From the NCBI RefSeq assembly GCF_003385555.1, contig NZ_QOHR01000001.1, forward strand, positions 260,633 through 324,632: DNA of 64,000 bases. Direction: 5' to 3'. The notes beneath the pieces are model-generated. The model saw only the letters and a list, made by a program, of their open reading frames with translations. It searched no databases and was not told the DNA's origin. Source of the stretch: Rhodosalinus sediminis (GTDB lineage: Bacteria; Pseudomonadota; Alphaproteobacteria; Rhodobacterales; Rhodobacteraceae). The translations under genes were made by a program, and so were the position numbers. Positions 37,085 to 46,803 of this stretch are shown here, in pieces (the first letter of the stretch is position 1; every line of letters begins with the position of its first letter).

Positions 37085-38454
37085 GCGCGCGCCACGCGCG
37101 CACGCAGGCGCGGCACCGCGCGGCCCCAGAAGCGCGCCATCATCAGCACCCCCGCGCAGGCGAGGCCCAGCGTCATGCCCAGCCACACCCCCGCGCCGCC
37201 CCAGTCGAGGACGAAGCCCATCACGAGCGCGCCGGGGATGCCGACGCCCCAGTAGCTGACCGAGGCCATGACCATCGGCACCGTGGTGTCGCGCACCCCG
37301 CGCAAAAGGCCGAGCGCCATGACCTGCGCGGCGTCCACCAGCTGAAAGAGCGCGGCGATGGCGAGGAGCGTCGCGCCGAGCGCCATGATCTCGGCCCGCG
37401 CGGGCTCCTCCGGGTCGAGGAAGAGCGCGTAGAGCGGCCCCGGCGCCGTCAGGAACAACAGGATCGTCACCCCTGCCGCGAGCGCGCTCAGCGCGAGGAC
37501 GGCGCGCGCGCCGCGGGTCAGGTGCTCGGCGTCGCCGAGCCCGTAGGCGTTGCCCGCCCGGATCGTCGCCGCGTTCGAGAGCCCCATGTGCATCATGAAG
37601 AAGGCCGAGGTGACCTGCAGCGCGATGCCGTGCGCGGCGAGCGGGATGGTCCCGAGCCAGCCCATCATCACCGAGGAGAAGGAAAAAAGCGCCACCTCGG
37701 CGAGATTCGTCACCCCGATCGTCGCGCCCATGCGCGCCACCTCGCGGAAGGCGTCCCAGTCCGGCCGCCAGAGCCGCGCGAAGAGCCGGTGCCCGGGCAG
37801 CACGACCGCGGCGTAGGCCGCCGAGAAGAGAAGTGCGAGCGCATTGGTCGAGACGCTCGCCACCGCCGCGCCGCGCAGGCCCAGCTCGGGCGCGCCCCAG
37901 TTGCCGAAGATCAGCGCGTAGTTGAACCCGGCGTTGGCCACCGCCGCGGCGACGGTGATCCAGAGCACGACCTGCGTGCGCCCGAGCGCGGCGAGATAGG
38001 ACTTCAGCACCATCACGAGAAGCGCGGGCAGGAGCCCCGGCCCCGCGATGCGCAGGTAGGTCTCGGCCGCCGCCGAGAGCTCCGGCGTCTGCCCGAGCGC
38101 GCGCATAACCGGCGCCGAGAACCACACCAGCGGCAGGCAGGCGAGCGCGAAGAGCGTCGAGAGCCAGAGCCCCATGCGCGTGACGCGGCGGATCGCCGTC
38201 TCGTCCGCCTCCGCCTCGGCCGAGGCGACGAGGGGCATCACCGCCCAGGCGATGCCCGATCCCATGATCCAGAGCATGAACCAGAGCGCCGTCGCCAGCG
38301 TCAGCGCCGCGAGCCCCTCGACCGAGTGCCAGCCCATCATCACCGTGTCGGTGAGATGGATGGCGAACTGCGCCAGATGCCCGCCGACGAGCGGCAGGCC
38401 CAGCACGAGGATCGCGCGGAGGTGGCGGGGATAGGTCATCCGGGGCGCGGCCAT
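37081..38454 (-). CDS. MATE-family multidrug efflux transporter
   Basis: 457 residues, twelve membrane helices in two similar halves. MATE features include LPLVGGHLAQFAIHLTDTVMMGWHSVEGLAA at the N-terminus and IPLAAHGIALQVTSAFFMMHMGLSNAATIRAGNAYG in the second half. Such pumps exchange cationic drugs for Na+ or H+; the substrate is not predictable. It ends tail to tail with the aspC-linked gene. Confidence 0.92.
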
Positions 38455-38495
38455 GGCCGCGGCTTACGCACCGCCCCCGCCGCCCGCAAGGCGCC

Positions 38496-39362
38496 TCAGA
38501 CGAGCCGCAGCGCCATCTGCCACGAGAGCGCCGCGATGACCGCGCCCGCGCCCACCTCGAGAAGCGGCGCGGCGCGGGCGAGCGTGCGGCTCTCCGAGAG
38601 CTGCGCCAGCGCGCCCTCGCGCGCGGTGAGCGCGGCGAGGGCCACCGCGACGGTCACGCTCGCCGTGCCGAGGGCCATCGCCATGACCCCCGCGATCCCC
38701 TGCCAGACGAGGTCCATCCGCCAGGTCAGCACCAGCAGAAAGAGCGCCCCGGTGCAGGGGCGCAGCGCCACCGCCCCGATCAGCGCTGCCGCGTCGCGCC
38801 AGCCGGTGACCCGCGCGGCGGCCTCGGGGCCCGGCCCGTGGGCGTGCCCGCAACAGGCCGCCTCCGCCCGCAGCCGCATGAGGCGGCGCGCGCCGCGCAG
38901 GACAAGCCACGCGCCGATCGCGCCGACGGCGGCGTAGGAGAGCGGCGCGAGCCAGGACTCTGCGGTCCCGGTCAGCTGCGCCCGAGTCAGCCCGAGCGCC
39001 CAGACCCCGCCGTAGACGAGCGCCACGGCGCTCGCCCCCTGCGCGAGGCTCGAAGCGAGCGCGAGCGCCGAGAGCCGCGCCGCCGGCACCCGGGTGCCCG
39101 CCGCGTAGCCCCCGAGCAGGAGCTTGCCGTGCCCGGGCCCGGCCGCGTGGAAGAAGCCGTAGGCGAAGGTGACGCCCACGAGCGCGGCGAGCGCGCCGGG
39201 CTCGCCCGCGCGCAGCGCGCGCAGGGGCGCGGCCATCGCGCGCTGCGCGGCCTGCTGGCCCTCGGCGGCGCGGCGCGCGACCTCCTCGGCGCCGCCGAGC
39301 AGCCAGAGCCAGCCCGCCGCGAGGCCGACGGCGGCGAGCCCGATCAGGAGGAGGGCGCGCAT
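38496..39362 (-). CDS. NicO-family nickel/cobalt transporter
   Basis: 288 residues with about six to seven membrane helices. The signature HAAGPGHGK (in [21 protein letters not shown]), a cytoplasmic His/Cys patch ([12 protein letters not shown]) and the late [14 protein letters not shown] motif identify NicO/RcnA-type transporters. Whether it imports or exports Ni, Co or another divalent metal is uncertain. It overlaps the upstream DUF1007 gene by 19 bases and surely acts with it. Confidence 0.88.
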   Translation of the reverse strand: MRALLLIGLAAVGLAAGWLWLLGGAEEVARRAAEGQQAAQRAMAAPLRALRAGEPGALAALVGVTFAYGFFHAAGPGHGKLLLGGYAAGTRVPAARLSALALASSLAQGASAVALVYGGVWALGLTRAQLTGTAESWLAPLSYAAVGAIGAWLVLRGARRLMRLRAEAACCGHAHGPGPEAAARVTGWRDAAALIGAVALRPCTGALFLLVLTWRMDLVWQGIAGVMAMALGTASVTVAVALAALTAREGALAQLSESRTLARAAPLLEVGAGAVIAALSWQMALRLV

Positions 39363-39976
39363 GCGATCCGGGCCCCGTCGGCGTAGAGATGGCCGACCTC
39401 CAGCACCTCGAAGGTCATCTCGTCCACCGCGCCGGCCATCTCGGCCACCTTGCGGTCGGCGGCGGCCTCGTCCGCCGGCTCGATCTCGGCGCGGCAGCCC
39501 TCGGGCGGGGTGACTTGGGTCAGGGTGTAGTCCACGAAGAAGGTCGGGTCGTAGGCCTCCAGCACCGTGCCCGCGGCCGGGACGGGGGCGACCGGGCGGC
39601 GGTGGCTCGCCACGATGCGCGCGTTCTCGACGGCGATGCCCGTGGCCTCGGGCAGGCCGATATCGGCGGTCGCCTCGCCGCGGCGGAGGTAGATGTCGCC
39701 CTCGAAATCCTCGGGCCAGATCTCGAGGTCGAAACCGCGCAGCTCCGCGAGCTCCGCCTCGGTGAGCTCGGCGTCGCCGTCGGGGTCGAGCCCCATGTCC
39801 TCGAGGATCATCAGCGTCGAGAACTCGTCGTAGGTCCAGGTGACCTCGACCGCGGTGATCCGCCCCTCCGCGTCCGCCTCGAGCGTCACCGCCGTATCGA
39901 CGAACATGTGCGGATGCGCGGCGCCGGGGACGGGCGCGAGCGCGAGGGCCGTCGCGGTCAGGGCAGGGCGCAGCAT
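39344..39976 (-). CDS. DUF1007 family periplasmic protein
   Basis: 210 residues with a signal peptide ([23 protein letters not shown]). The mature protein begins [12 protein letters not shown], the histidine-containing start typical of DUF1007, and is rich in acidic residues ([19 protein letters not shown] resembles an EF-hand-like loop). DUF1007 proteins accompany NicO transporters and probably bind the metal in the periplasm. ATG 39976 is chosen because it opens the signal peptide. Confidence 0.85.
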   Translation of the reverse strand: MLRPALTATALALAPVPGAAHPHMFVDTAVTLEADAEGRITAVEVTWTYDEFSTLMILEDMGLDPDGDAELTEAELAELRGFDLEIWPEDFEGDIYLRRGEATADIGLPEATGIAVENARIVASHRRPVAPVPAAGTVLEAYDPTFFVDYTLTQVTPPEGCRAEIEPADEAAADRKVAEMAGAVDEMTFEVLEVGHLYADGARIACAPSS

Positions 39977-40136
39977 GCGCGGAAAGCTAGGCGCCGCCCG
40001 CGCCCGCCGCAAGCGCGGCGCGCCGCGCGGTCGGCGGCGCTCCGCCGCCCGCCGCGTGGCGGACCCGTGCGCAGCCCCTTTCCGGGCGGCGCGGTTGCTG
40101 GTCTAATGGTGGACCAAACAGAAGGGCCGGGCAGGC

Positions 40137-42095
40137 ATGGCAGACGATCTTCTCTCTCAGCAGGGACACGGCGACTACGACGCTTCCTCGATCGAGGTGC
40201 TCGAGGGGCTGGAGCCGGTGCGCAAGCGCCCCGGCATGTACATCGGCGGCACCGACGAGCGCGCGCTCCATCACATGGCCGCCGAGGTGCTCGACAACGC
40301 GATGGACGAGGCCGTCGCCGGCCACGCGAGCCGCATCGAGATGGAGCTGCACGCCGATGGCGCGCTCACCATCCGCGACAACGGTCGGGGCATCCCCGTC
40401 GATCCGCACCCGAAGTTTCCCGAGAAGTCCGCGCTCGAGGTGATCCTCTGCACGCTTCATGCGGGCGGCAAGTTCTCGGGCAAGGCCTATCAGACGAGCG
40501 GCGGCCTGCACGGCGTCGGCGCCTCGGTCGTCAACGCGCTTTCGGACACGATGACCGTGCAGGTGGCGCGCAACAAGGTGCTGCACGAACAGCGCTTCGC
40601 CCGCGGCAAGCCGCAGGGCCCGGTTGAGGAGGTCGGCGCGGCGCCCAACCGGCGCGGCACCACCGTCACCTTTCACCCCGACGCCGAGATCTTCGGCGCC
40701 GCGCGCTTCAAGCCCGCGCGCCTCTTCGCCCTCGCGCGGTCGAAGGCCTATCTCTTCTCCGGCGTCGAGATCCGCTGGAAATCAAACGTGGACGACGGCG
40801 AGACCCCGGCCGAGGCGACCTTCCGCTTCCCGGGCGGGCTCGCCGACTACCTCGCCGAGCGCCTCGAGGGCGCGACGACCTATTCCGAGCGCCCCTTCGC
40901 CGGCAAGGTCGATTTCGAGGAACGCTTCGGCCGCCCCGGCAAGGTCGAATGGGCGATCAACTGGACGCCCGCGCGCGACGGTTTCGTGCAGAGCTACTGC
41001 AACACCGTGCCCACGCCCGAGGGCGGCACGCACGAACAGGGCTTCTGGGCGGCGATCCTGAAGGGCATCCGCGCCTACGGCGAGCTCGCGAACAACAAGA
41101 AGGCCGCGCAGATCACCCGCGAGGATCTCATGGGCGGGGGCTGCGCGCTCGTCTCCTGCTTCATCCGCGAGCCGGAGTTCGTGGGCCAGACCAAGGACCG
41201 CCTTGCCACCGCCGAGGCGGCGAAGCTGGTGGAAGGCGCCGTGCGCGACCACTTCGACAACTGGCTCGCCGCCGATCCGAAGAGCGCGGGCGCGATTCTC
41301 GATTTCCTCGTGCTGCGCGCCGAGGAGCGCCAGCGCCGCAAGCAGGAGAAGGAGACCGCGCGCAAGTCCGCCACGCGCAAGCTGCGCCTGCCGGGCAAGC
41401 TCGTGGACTGCACGGCGAACGCGCGCGAGGGCACGGAGCTCTTCATCGTCGAGGGCGACAGCGCGGGCGGCTCGGCCAAGGCGGCGCGCGAGCGGCGCAC
41501 GCAGGCGCTCCTGCCGCTCCGGGGCAAGATCCTGAACGTGCTCGGCGCGGCCTCCTCCAAGCTCGGGCAGAACGCCGAGATCAACGACCTCTCCCAGGCG
41601 CTGGGCGTGGGGCTCGGCACGAAGTTCCGCCTCGACGACCTGCGCTACGAGAAGGTCATCATCATGACCGACGCCGACGTGGACGGCGCGCATATCGCCT
41701 CGCTGCTGATGACCTTCTTCTTCAGCCAGATGCGCCCGCTGATCGACCACGGGCACCTCTATCTCGCCTGCCCGCCGCTCTACCGGCTGACGCAGGGCGC
41801 GAAGCGCGTCTACGCCCTCGACGACGCGGAGCGGGAGGCGTGGATGCAGACGGGCCTCGGCGGCAAGGGCAGGATCGAGGTCAGCCGCTTCAAGGGCCTT
41901 GGCGAGATGGACGCCAAGGACCTGAAAGAGACCACGATGGACCCGGCCTCCCGCCGGCTGATCCGGGTGACCATCGACGACGACGAACCGGGCGAGACCG
42001 GCGACCTCGTCGAGCGTCTTATGGGCAAGAAACCGGAACTGCGGTTCCAGTACATCTCCGAGAACGCGCGGTTCGTGGAAGAGCTGGATGTGTGA
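40137..42095 (+). CDS. parE: DNA topoisomerase IV subunit B
   Basis: ATPase subunit of the type II enzyme that decatenates replicated chromosomes. GHKL ATP-binding motifs EVLDNAMDEA, DNGRGIPVDPHP and GGLHGVGASVVNALS are present, and the TOPRIM part has EGDSAGGSAKAARERRTQALLPLRGKILNV and MTDADVDGAHIASLL. At 652 residues without the insertion typical of GyrB, it is ParE rather than GyrB. Single gene here; parC is not in the window. Confidence 0.94.
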   Translation: MADDLLSQQGHGDYDASSIEVLEGLEPVRKRPGMYIGGTDERALHHMAAEVLDNAMDEAVAGHASRIEMELHADGALTIRDNGRGIPVDPHPKFPEKSALEVILCTLHAGGKFSGKAYQTSGGLHGVGASVVNALSDTMTVQVARNKVLHEQRFARGKPQGPVEEVGAAPNRRGTTVTFHPDAEIFGAARFKPARLFALARSKAYLFSGVEIRWKSNVDDGETPAEATFRFPGGLADYLAERLEGATTYSERPFAGKVDFEERFGRPGKVEWAINWTPARDGFVQSYCNTVPTPEGGTHEQGFWAAILKGIRAYGELANNKKAAQITREDLMGGGCALVSCFIREPEFVGQTKDRLATAEAAKLVEGAVRDHFDNWLAADPKSAGAILDFLVLRAEERQRRKQEKETARKSATRKLRLPGKLVDCTANAREGTELFIVEGDSAGGSAKAARERRTQALLPLRGKILNVLGAASSKLGQNAEINDLSQALGVGLGTKFRLDDLRYEKVIIMTDADVDGAHIASLLMTFFFSQMRPLIDHGHLYLACPPLYRLTQGAKRVYALDDAEREAWMQTGLGGKGRIEVSRFKGLGEMDAKDLKETTMDPASRRLIRVTIDDDEPGETGDLVERLMGKKPELRFQYISENARFVEELDV

Positions 42096-42139
42096 GCGGC
42101 CGCAGGGTGCGTGCCGGGCCCGCGCCCTGCGCCGGCCGC
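42096..42139 (+). other. Large GC-rich hairpin after parE
   Basis: GCGGCC-type outer arms and CAGGGTGCG/CGCGCCCTG inner arms form a long imperfect stem starting right after the parE stop. No U-tract follows, so termination would have to be Rho-dependent or the structure may protect the 3' end. Confidence 0.4.
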
Positions 42140-42296
42140 GGCGGCGGCGGCTATCCCGCCTGCGGCGCGACCCTTTGTGAAGCTGCGACAACGGCTGTGC
42201 CCCCACCACCCCCCAGTTGAAACCCGGCCCGCGCGCGGGCATGGTGACGAGGACACGGGCGCGGGGCGTCCGGAGGGGCCAATCCGGAGAGGCGGC

Positions 42297-42611
42297 ATGA
42301 GCGGAGCGGGGCGTGCGGTCCTGGCGGGCGGGGTGATGCTGACGCTCGCGGCCTGCGGGGCGGGGCGGTTGCAGAACGCCTGCATCGATTCGGGGCGCGC
42401 CGGGGCCAATCCGGCGCTCTGCGGCTGCGTGCAGGCGGTGGCCGACCGGGAGCTCGACCGGGGCGACCGGCGCCTCGCGGCGAGCTTCTACGACAATCCG
42501 CAGCGCGCGCAGGACATCCGGCAATCCGACAGGCCGGCCGACCGGCGCTTCTGGGATCGCTACACCGCCTTCGCCGATGAGGTGGAGCGCAGCTGCGCGC
42601 GGCTGCGCTGA
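42297..42611 (+). CDS. Small putative lipoprotein, Rhodobacterales-specific
   Basis: 104 residues: leader with lipobox LAAC (C20), then CGAGRLQNACIDSGRAGANPALCGCVQAVADREL with several cysteines and a helical, charged C-terminal half (SDRPADRRFWDRYTAFADEVERSC). The family recurs in Rhodobacterales and is sometimes labelled an arginine transporter in databases; nothing in the sequence supports transport. Function unknown. AGAGG precedes the ATG. Confidence 0.7.
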   Translation: MSGAGRAVLAGGVMLTLAACGAGRLQNACIDSGRAGANPALCGCVQAVADRELDRGDRRLAASFYDNPQRAQDIRQSDRPADRRFWDRYTAFADEVERSCARLR

Positions 42612-42640
42612 CCGGGCGGCGCGCCCGCCGGGAGGAGGCG

Positions 42641-43591
42641 ATGGGGTTCAAGGGCGTCACCCTGCGCGGGCTCGAGGTGTTCGAGGCGCTCGCCGCGACC
42701 GGCTCCGTCGCCGAGGCGGCGGCGCGCACGGGGCTCTCCGCCCCCGCCGTCTCGCAGCAGTTGCGCAACCTCGAGGCGGCGCTCGGCACCGCGCTCGTGG
42801 ATCACGCGCGCCGGCCGATGCAGCTGACGCCGGCGGGGCGGCATTTCCTGCCGCGGGCGCGCGAGGTGCTCTCGCAACTGCGCCTCGCGCAGTCCGAGAT
42901 CACGATGATGGATCTCTCGGGGCTCACGACGCTGGCGCTCGGGCTGATCGACGATTTCGACAGCGACCTGACGCCGCGCCTCGCCACGATCCTCGCCGAG
43001 AACATGGCGCGCTGCCGCTTCCGGATGGTCACCGCGCCGAGCCACGAGATCACGCAGGCGGTGGCCGAGCGCCGCCTCGATCTCGGCGTCGCGGCGCGCC
43101 CGGGCACCCCGCCCGAGGGCCTCGCCGAGCGGCCGCTGGTGCGCGATCCCTTCATCCTCGTCACGCCGCGCGGCCCGCAGGAGGGGCAGGCGGCGCTCGG
43201 GCGGCTGCCGTTCCTGCGCTACGACCGCACGCAGCTCATCGGCCGCACGATCGAGGCGCATCTGCGCAGCGAAGGGGCCGAGTATCCCGAGCGCTTCGAG
43301 ATCGGCGCGCATCAGGCGCTGATGGCGCTGGTGGCGCGCGGCGCGGGCTGGGCGATCACGACGCCTTTGGGCTACATGCGCGCGGCGCGGCTGCACGACC
43401 GGATCGCGGCGCACCCGCTGCCCTTCGCGCCGCTGTCGCGCACGATCTCGCTTTTCGCCGGGGCCGACTGGGCGAGCCCGGTGCCCGAGGACATCGCGCG
43501 CACGATCCGCGATCTCGTGGAGACGCAGGTGGTGGGCCCGGCGCGCGCGCAGCTTCCCTGGCTCGAGGGCGCGCTGCGGACGCTGGGGTGA
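42641..43591 (+). CDS. LysR-family transcriptional regulator
   Basis: 316 residues. The N-terminal winged helix-turn-helix reads LRGLEVFEALAATGSVAEAAARTGLSAPAVSQQLRNLEAALGTALVDH, followed by the linker helix and a periplasmic-binding-protein-like effector domain from about residue 95. LysR genes usually sit divergent to a target; here both neighbours point toward or along with it, so the target is not indicated. Confidence 0.9.
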   Translation: MGFKGVTLRGLEVFEALAATGSVAEAAARTGLSAPAVSQQLRNLEAALGTALVDHARRPMQLTPAGRHFLPRAREVLSQLRLAQSEITMMDLSGLTTLALGLIDDFDSDLTPRLATILAENMARCRFRMVTAPSHEITQAVAERRLDLGVAARPGTPPEGLAERPLVRDPFILVTPRGPQEGQAALGRLPFLRYDRTQLIGRTIEAHLRSEGAEYPERFEIGAHQALMALVARGAGWAITTPLGYMRAARLHDRIAAHPLPFAPLSRTISLFAGADWASPVPEDIARTIRDLVETQVVGPARAQLPWLEGALRTLG

Positions 43592-43592
43592 G

Positions 43593-44360
43593 TCACGCCT
43601 CGAGGAAGGCGCGCACCGCCGCCTCGAACTCGCGCGGCTTGTCGGCGTGCAGCCAGTGCCCCGCGCCCGGGATCTTCGCCATGCGCGCGGCGGGGAAGAG
43701 CACCTTGATCCGCGCGCGGTGCTCGGGGCGGATATAGTCGCTCTCGGCCCCCGCGAGGAAGAGCGCCGGGCCGTCGAAGGGGCCCGTGACCTCCGGAAAG
43801 CCGAGGATCGCGTCCATGTCCCGCGCGAGGGCGTCGAGGTGGAGCCGCCAGCGCCGCGCCTTGGCGTCGAGCGACTGCGCGAGAAAGGCGGCGAGGCCCT
43901 GCGCGTCCTCCCCGCCCAAATGCTGCGCGAGGGCGGCGGTCGCCTCCGCCCGGCTGTCGATCCCGGAGAGGTCGAGCGCGCACATCGCTTCGAGCGCGGG
44001 CGCCTGCGAATGCGCGTAGGCGACGGGCGCGATGTCGGCCACGACGAGCCGGCGCAGGCCCGCGGGCGCGGTGAGCGCGAGGACCATCGCCGCCTTGCCG
44101 CCCATCGAATGACCCAGCAGGTCGCAGTCCCGCCTCTCCGCCGCGATCACCTCGGCCAGGTCGGCGGCCATGCCGGGGTAGTCGTGGCGTTCGGTGCGGG
44201 GGCTTTCGCTGTGGTTGCGCATGTCCACAGCGATCACCTCGCGCGTGTCGGAGAGGCGCTTGGCGATCACGCCCCAGTTGCGGCCCGAGCCGAAGAGCCC
44301 GTGCGCGATGACGAGCGGCGGGCGGTCGGTGGGCGTGCCGTGGCGGGTCAGGGCGAGCAT
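43593..44360 (-). CDS. Alpha/beta hydrolase (YbfF-like esterase)
   Basis: 255 residues. Oxyanion motif HGLFGSGRNW (about 20-29), nucleophile elbow GHSMGG with S85, and a C-terminal AGHWLHAD supplying the catalytic His. MRNHSESP after the first strands is typical of YbfF-like esterases acting on short acyl esters. It ends one base after the convergent LysR gene. Natural substrate unknown. Confidence 0.88.
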   Translation of the reverse strand: MLALTRHGTPTDRPPLVIAHGLFGSGRNWGVIAKRLSDTREVIAVDMRNHSESPRTERHDYPGMAADLAEVIAAERRDCDLLGHSMGGKAAMVLALTAPAGLRRLVVADIAPVAYAHSQAPALEAMCALDLSGIDSRAEATAALAQHLGGEDAQGLAAFLAQSLDAKARRWRLHLDALARDMDAILGFPEVTGPFDGPALFLAGAESDYIRPEHRARIKVLFPAARMAKIPGAGHWLHADKPREFEAAVRAFLEA

Positions 44361-44472
44361 GGCGCGTCCCTAGCGCGCCACGCTCCGGTTTGCCAGCCTC
44401 GCAGGCGCGACCCCCTCCCGTCCGGTCGGTCGTCGCGGGACGCGCCCGGGCGGGCGCGCCGCGCGCCGCGGC

Positions 44473-45768
44473 TCAGAGCTGCGGGTAGAGCGGGAAGCGG
44501 CCGCAGAGCTCGGCGACCTCGCCCTTGACCTTCTCCTCGACCGCGCCGTTGCCCTCCTCGCCGTTGGTGGCGAGGCCGTCGACCACCTCGGTGATCCAGC
44601 GGCCCACCTGCCGGAACTCCGGCTCGCCGAAGCCGCGCGTGGTGCCGGCCGGCGAGCCGAGGCGGATGCCGGAGGTCACCATAGGCTTCTCGGTGTCGAA
44701 GGGGATGCCGTTCTTGTTGCAGGTGATGTGCGCGCGGCCGAGCGCCTTTTCGGTGGCGTTGCCCTTCACGCCCTTTGGCCGCAGATCGACGAGCAGCACG
44801 TGGCTGTCGGTGCCGCCGGTCACGAGGTCCAGCCCCCCCTCGACGAGCGATTCGCCGAGCGCCTTGGCGTTGGCGATCACCTGCTTCTGGTAGGTCTTGA
44901 ACTCCGGGCGCAGCGCCTCGCCGAAGGCGACGGCCTTGGCCGCGATGACGTGCATCAGCGGTCCGCCCTGGATGCCGGGGAAGATGGCGGAGTTGAACTT
45001 CTTCGCCAGCGCCGCGTCGTCGGTCAGGATCATGCCGCCGCGCGGGCCGCGCAGCGTCTTGTGCGTGGTCGTCGTGGCGACATGGACGTGCGGGAAGGGC
45101 GAGGGATAGACGCCCGCCGCGATCAGCCCGGCGAAATGCGCGACATCGGCGAGCAGCCAAGCGCCCACGCTGTCGGCGATCTCGCGGAAGCGCGCGAAGT
45201 CGAGCTGGCGCGGAATGGCCGAGCCGCCGGCGATGATCATCGCCGGCTTGTGCTCCTCGGCGAGCCGCGCGATCTCGTCGTAGTCCACGTCGAGGGTGTC
45301 GCGCCTCACGCCGTATTGCACGGCGTTGAACCACTTGCCCGACTGGTTCGGCGCCGCGCCGTGGGTCAGGTGCCCGCCGGCGTCGAGGCTCATGCCGAGG
45401 ATGGTGTCGCCGGGCTTCAGCAGCGCGAGCGAGACCGCCTGGTTCGCCTGGCTGCCGGAGTTGGGCTGCACGTTGGCGAAGCCGCAGCCGAAGAGCTTCG
45501 TCGCGCGCTCGATCGCGAGCTCCTCGGCGACGTCCACCCACTGGCAGCCGCCGTAGTAGCGCCGGCCGGGGTAGCCCTCGGCGTACTTGTTGGTCATCAC
45601 CGAGCCCTGCGCCTCCATCACGGCGGCGGAGACGATGTTCTCGGAGGCGATCAGCTCGATCTCGTCGCGCTGGCGGCCGAGCTCGCCGCGGATGGCGTCG
45701 AAGAGTTCGGCGTCGCGGCTTTCGAGGCTTTCGGTGAAGAAGCCGTCGTCGCGGTGCGGGGCGTTCAT
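44473..45768 (-). CDS. glyA: Serine hydroxymethyltransferase
   Basis: PLP enzyme interconverting serine and glycine with transfer of C1 to tetrahydrofolate. K237 in [17 protein letters not shown] binds [39 protein letters not shown] and [11 protein letters not shown] are standard. 431 residues from ATG 45768, which follows AGAGGAGG. The frame stays open far upstream over the divergent nadK and is not real there. With fhs and folD it forms the C1 supply of the window. Confidence 0.96.
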   Translation of the reverse strand: MNAPHRDDGFFTESLESRDAELFDAIRGELGRQRDEIELIASENIVSAAVMEAQGSVMTNKYAEGYPGRRYYGGCQWVDVAEELAIERATKLFGCGFANVQPNSGSQANQAVSLALLKPGDTILGMSLDAGGHLTHGAAPNQSGKWFNAVQYGVRRDTLDVDYDEIARLAEEHKPAMIIAGGSAIPRQLDFARFREIADSVGAWLLADVAHFAGLIAAGVYPSPFPHVHVATTTTHKTLRGPRGGMILTDDAALAKKFNSAIFPGIQGGPLMHVIAAKAVAFGEALRPEFKTYQKQVIANAKALGESLVEGGLDLVTGGTDSHVLLVDLRPKGVKGNATEKALGRAHITCNKNGIPFDTEKPMVTSGIRLGSPAGTTRGFGEPEFRQVGRWITEVVDGLATNGEEGNGAVEEKVKGEVAELCGRFPLYPQL

Positions 45769-45798
45769 GCGCGGTCCTCCTCTGTCGGGGTCGGCCCG

Positions 45799-45826
45799 GA
45801 CATACCGGAAAGGGGGCCACGGTAAA
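45799..45826 (-). promoter_or_regulatory. Candidate glyA promoter
   Basis: On the minus strand TTTACC (45821-45826) and TATGTC (45799-45804) are 16 bases apart, giving a start near 45792 and a leader of about 24 bases. There is no room for a riboswitch downstream of it. Confidence 0.35.
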
Positions 45827-45930
45827 AGGCCGGAAAGCGGCAGGGCGTCCTCTGGACGCGGCGCGCACTGGTGCGCGGCGCCGATCCGTGCTTGTCTCGC
45901 GCCGCACGACGCGCCGCGCGAGGGACCCGC

Positions 45931-46692
45931 ATGAGCCTCCGGATCGCCTTCACCGCTTCGGACTGGGACGTGGCGCAGGAGGCGCGCGACCGCCTCAAAG
46001 CGCGCTACGGCGACGCGCCCGAGGAGACCGCCGACGTCATCGTCGCCCTCGGCGGCGACGGCTTCATGCTGGGCACGCTGCACCGGACGTCGCACCTCTC
46101 GGCGCCGGTCTACGGGATGAACCGGGGCACCGTGGGCTTCCTGATGAACGCGTATTCCGAGGATGACCTGCCCGCGCGGATCGCGGCTGCGGAAGAGACG
46201 GTCATCAACCCGCTCGCCATGCGCGCCGAGGCCGCGGACGGCACGGTGCAGGAGGCGCTCGCCATCAACGAGGTCTCGATCCTGCGCGCCGGGCCGCAGG
46301 CCGCGAAGCTCCGGATCACGGTGGACGGCAAGCTGAGGATGGAGGAGCTCGTCTGCGACGGCGCGCTCGTGGCGACGCCGGCGGGCTCGACGGCCTACAA
46401 CTACTCGGCGCACGGCCCGATCCTGCCCATCGGCTGTGACGTCCTCGCGCTGACGGCGATCGCGCCCTTCCGGCCGCGGCGCTGGCGCGGCGCGCTCCTG
46501 CCCAAGACGGCGACGGTGCGCTTCGACGTGCTCGACCACGAGAAGCGCCCGGTGATGGCGGATGCGGATTCGCGCGCCGCGCACGACGTGGTCCGCGTCG
46601 ACGTGCGCTCGGAGCCCGCGATCGCGCACCGGCTCCTCTTCGATCCGGGCCACGGGCTGGAGGAACGGCTCATTCAGGAGCAGTTCGTCTGA
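45931..46692 (+). CDS. nadK: NAD kinase
   Basis: Phosphorylates NAD to NADP. The GGDG motif (G41-G44 in [12 protein letters not shown]) and the NE/D motif (INEVSILR) with [16 protein letters not shown] identify the family. 253 residues, slightly short but usual for the alphaproteobacterial type. ATG 45931 gives [11 protein letters not shown]. Divergent from glyA; two palindromes separate its 3' end from the amidase gene. Confidence 0.94.
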   Translation: MSLRIAFTASDWDVAQEARDRLKARYGDAPEETADVIVALGGDGFMLGTLHRTSHLSAPVYGMNRGTVGFLMNAYSEDDLPARIAAAEETVINPLAMRAEAADGTVQEALAINEVSILRAGPQAAKLRITVDGKLRMEELVCDGALVATPAGSTAYNYSAHGPILPIGCDVLALTAIAPFRPRRWRGALLPKTATVRFDVLDHEKRPVMADADSRAAHDVVRVDVRSEPAIAHRLLFDPGHGLEERLIQEQFV

Positions 46693-46697
46693 CGAAA

Positions 46698-46725
46698 GGG
46701 AGATTTTTCGTACGAAAAATCTCCC
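46698..46725. repeat. 28-bp perfect palindrome, first copy
   Basis: Perfectly symmetrical around the central GTAC, with core GATTTTTCGTACGAAAAATC and GGGA/TCCC flanks. It begins 6 bases after the nadK stop. The second copy of the same core is 47 bases further on. Confidence 0.85.
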
Positions 46726-46772
46726 CCGCCGCGCCCTGTCTCCGCGCGCGCCCTGCCGCGCCGGCCCCGCGC

Positions 46773-46798
46773 GGCGATTTTTCGTACGAAAAATCGCC
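46773..46798. repeat. 26-bp perfect palindrome, second copy
   Basis: Same core as the first copy but with GGC/GCC flanks; the compensatory flank difference keeps perfect symmetry. It ends 6 bases before the stop codon of the convergent amidase gene. Confidence 0.85.
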
Positions 46799-46803
46799 CC
46801 CGT

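Noticed and set aside
45769-45930. Riboswitch in front of glyA
   Set aside because: The likely promoter leaves only about 24 bases of leader, too short for a known aptamer.
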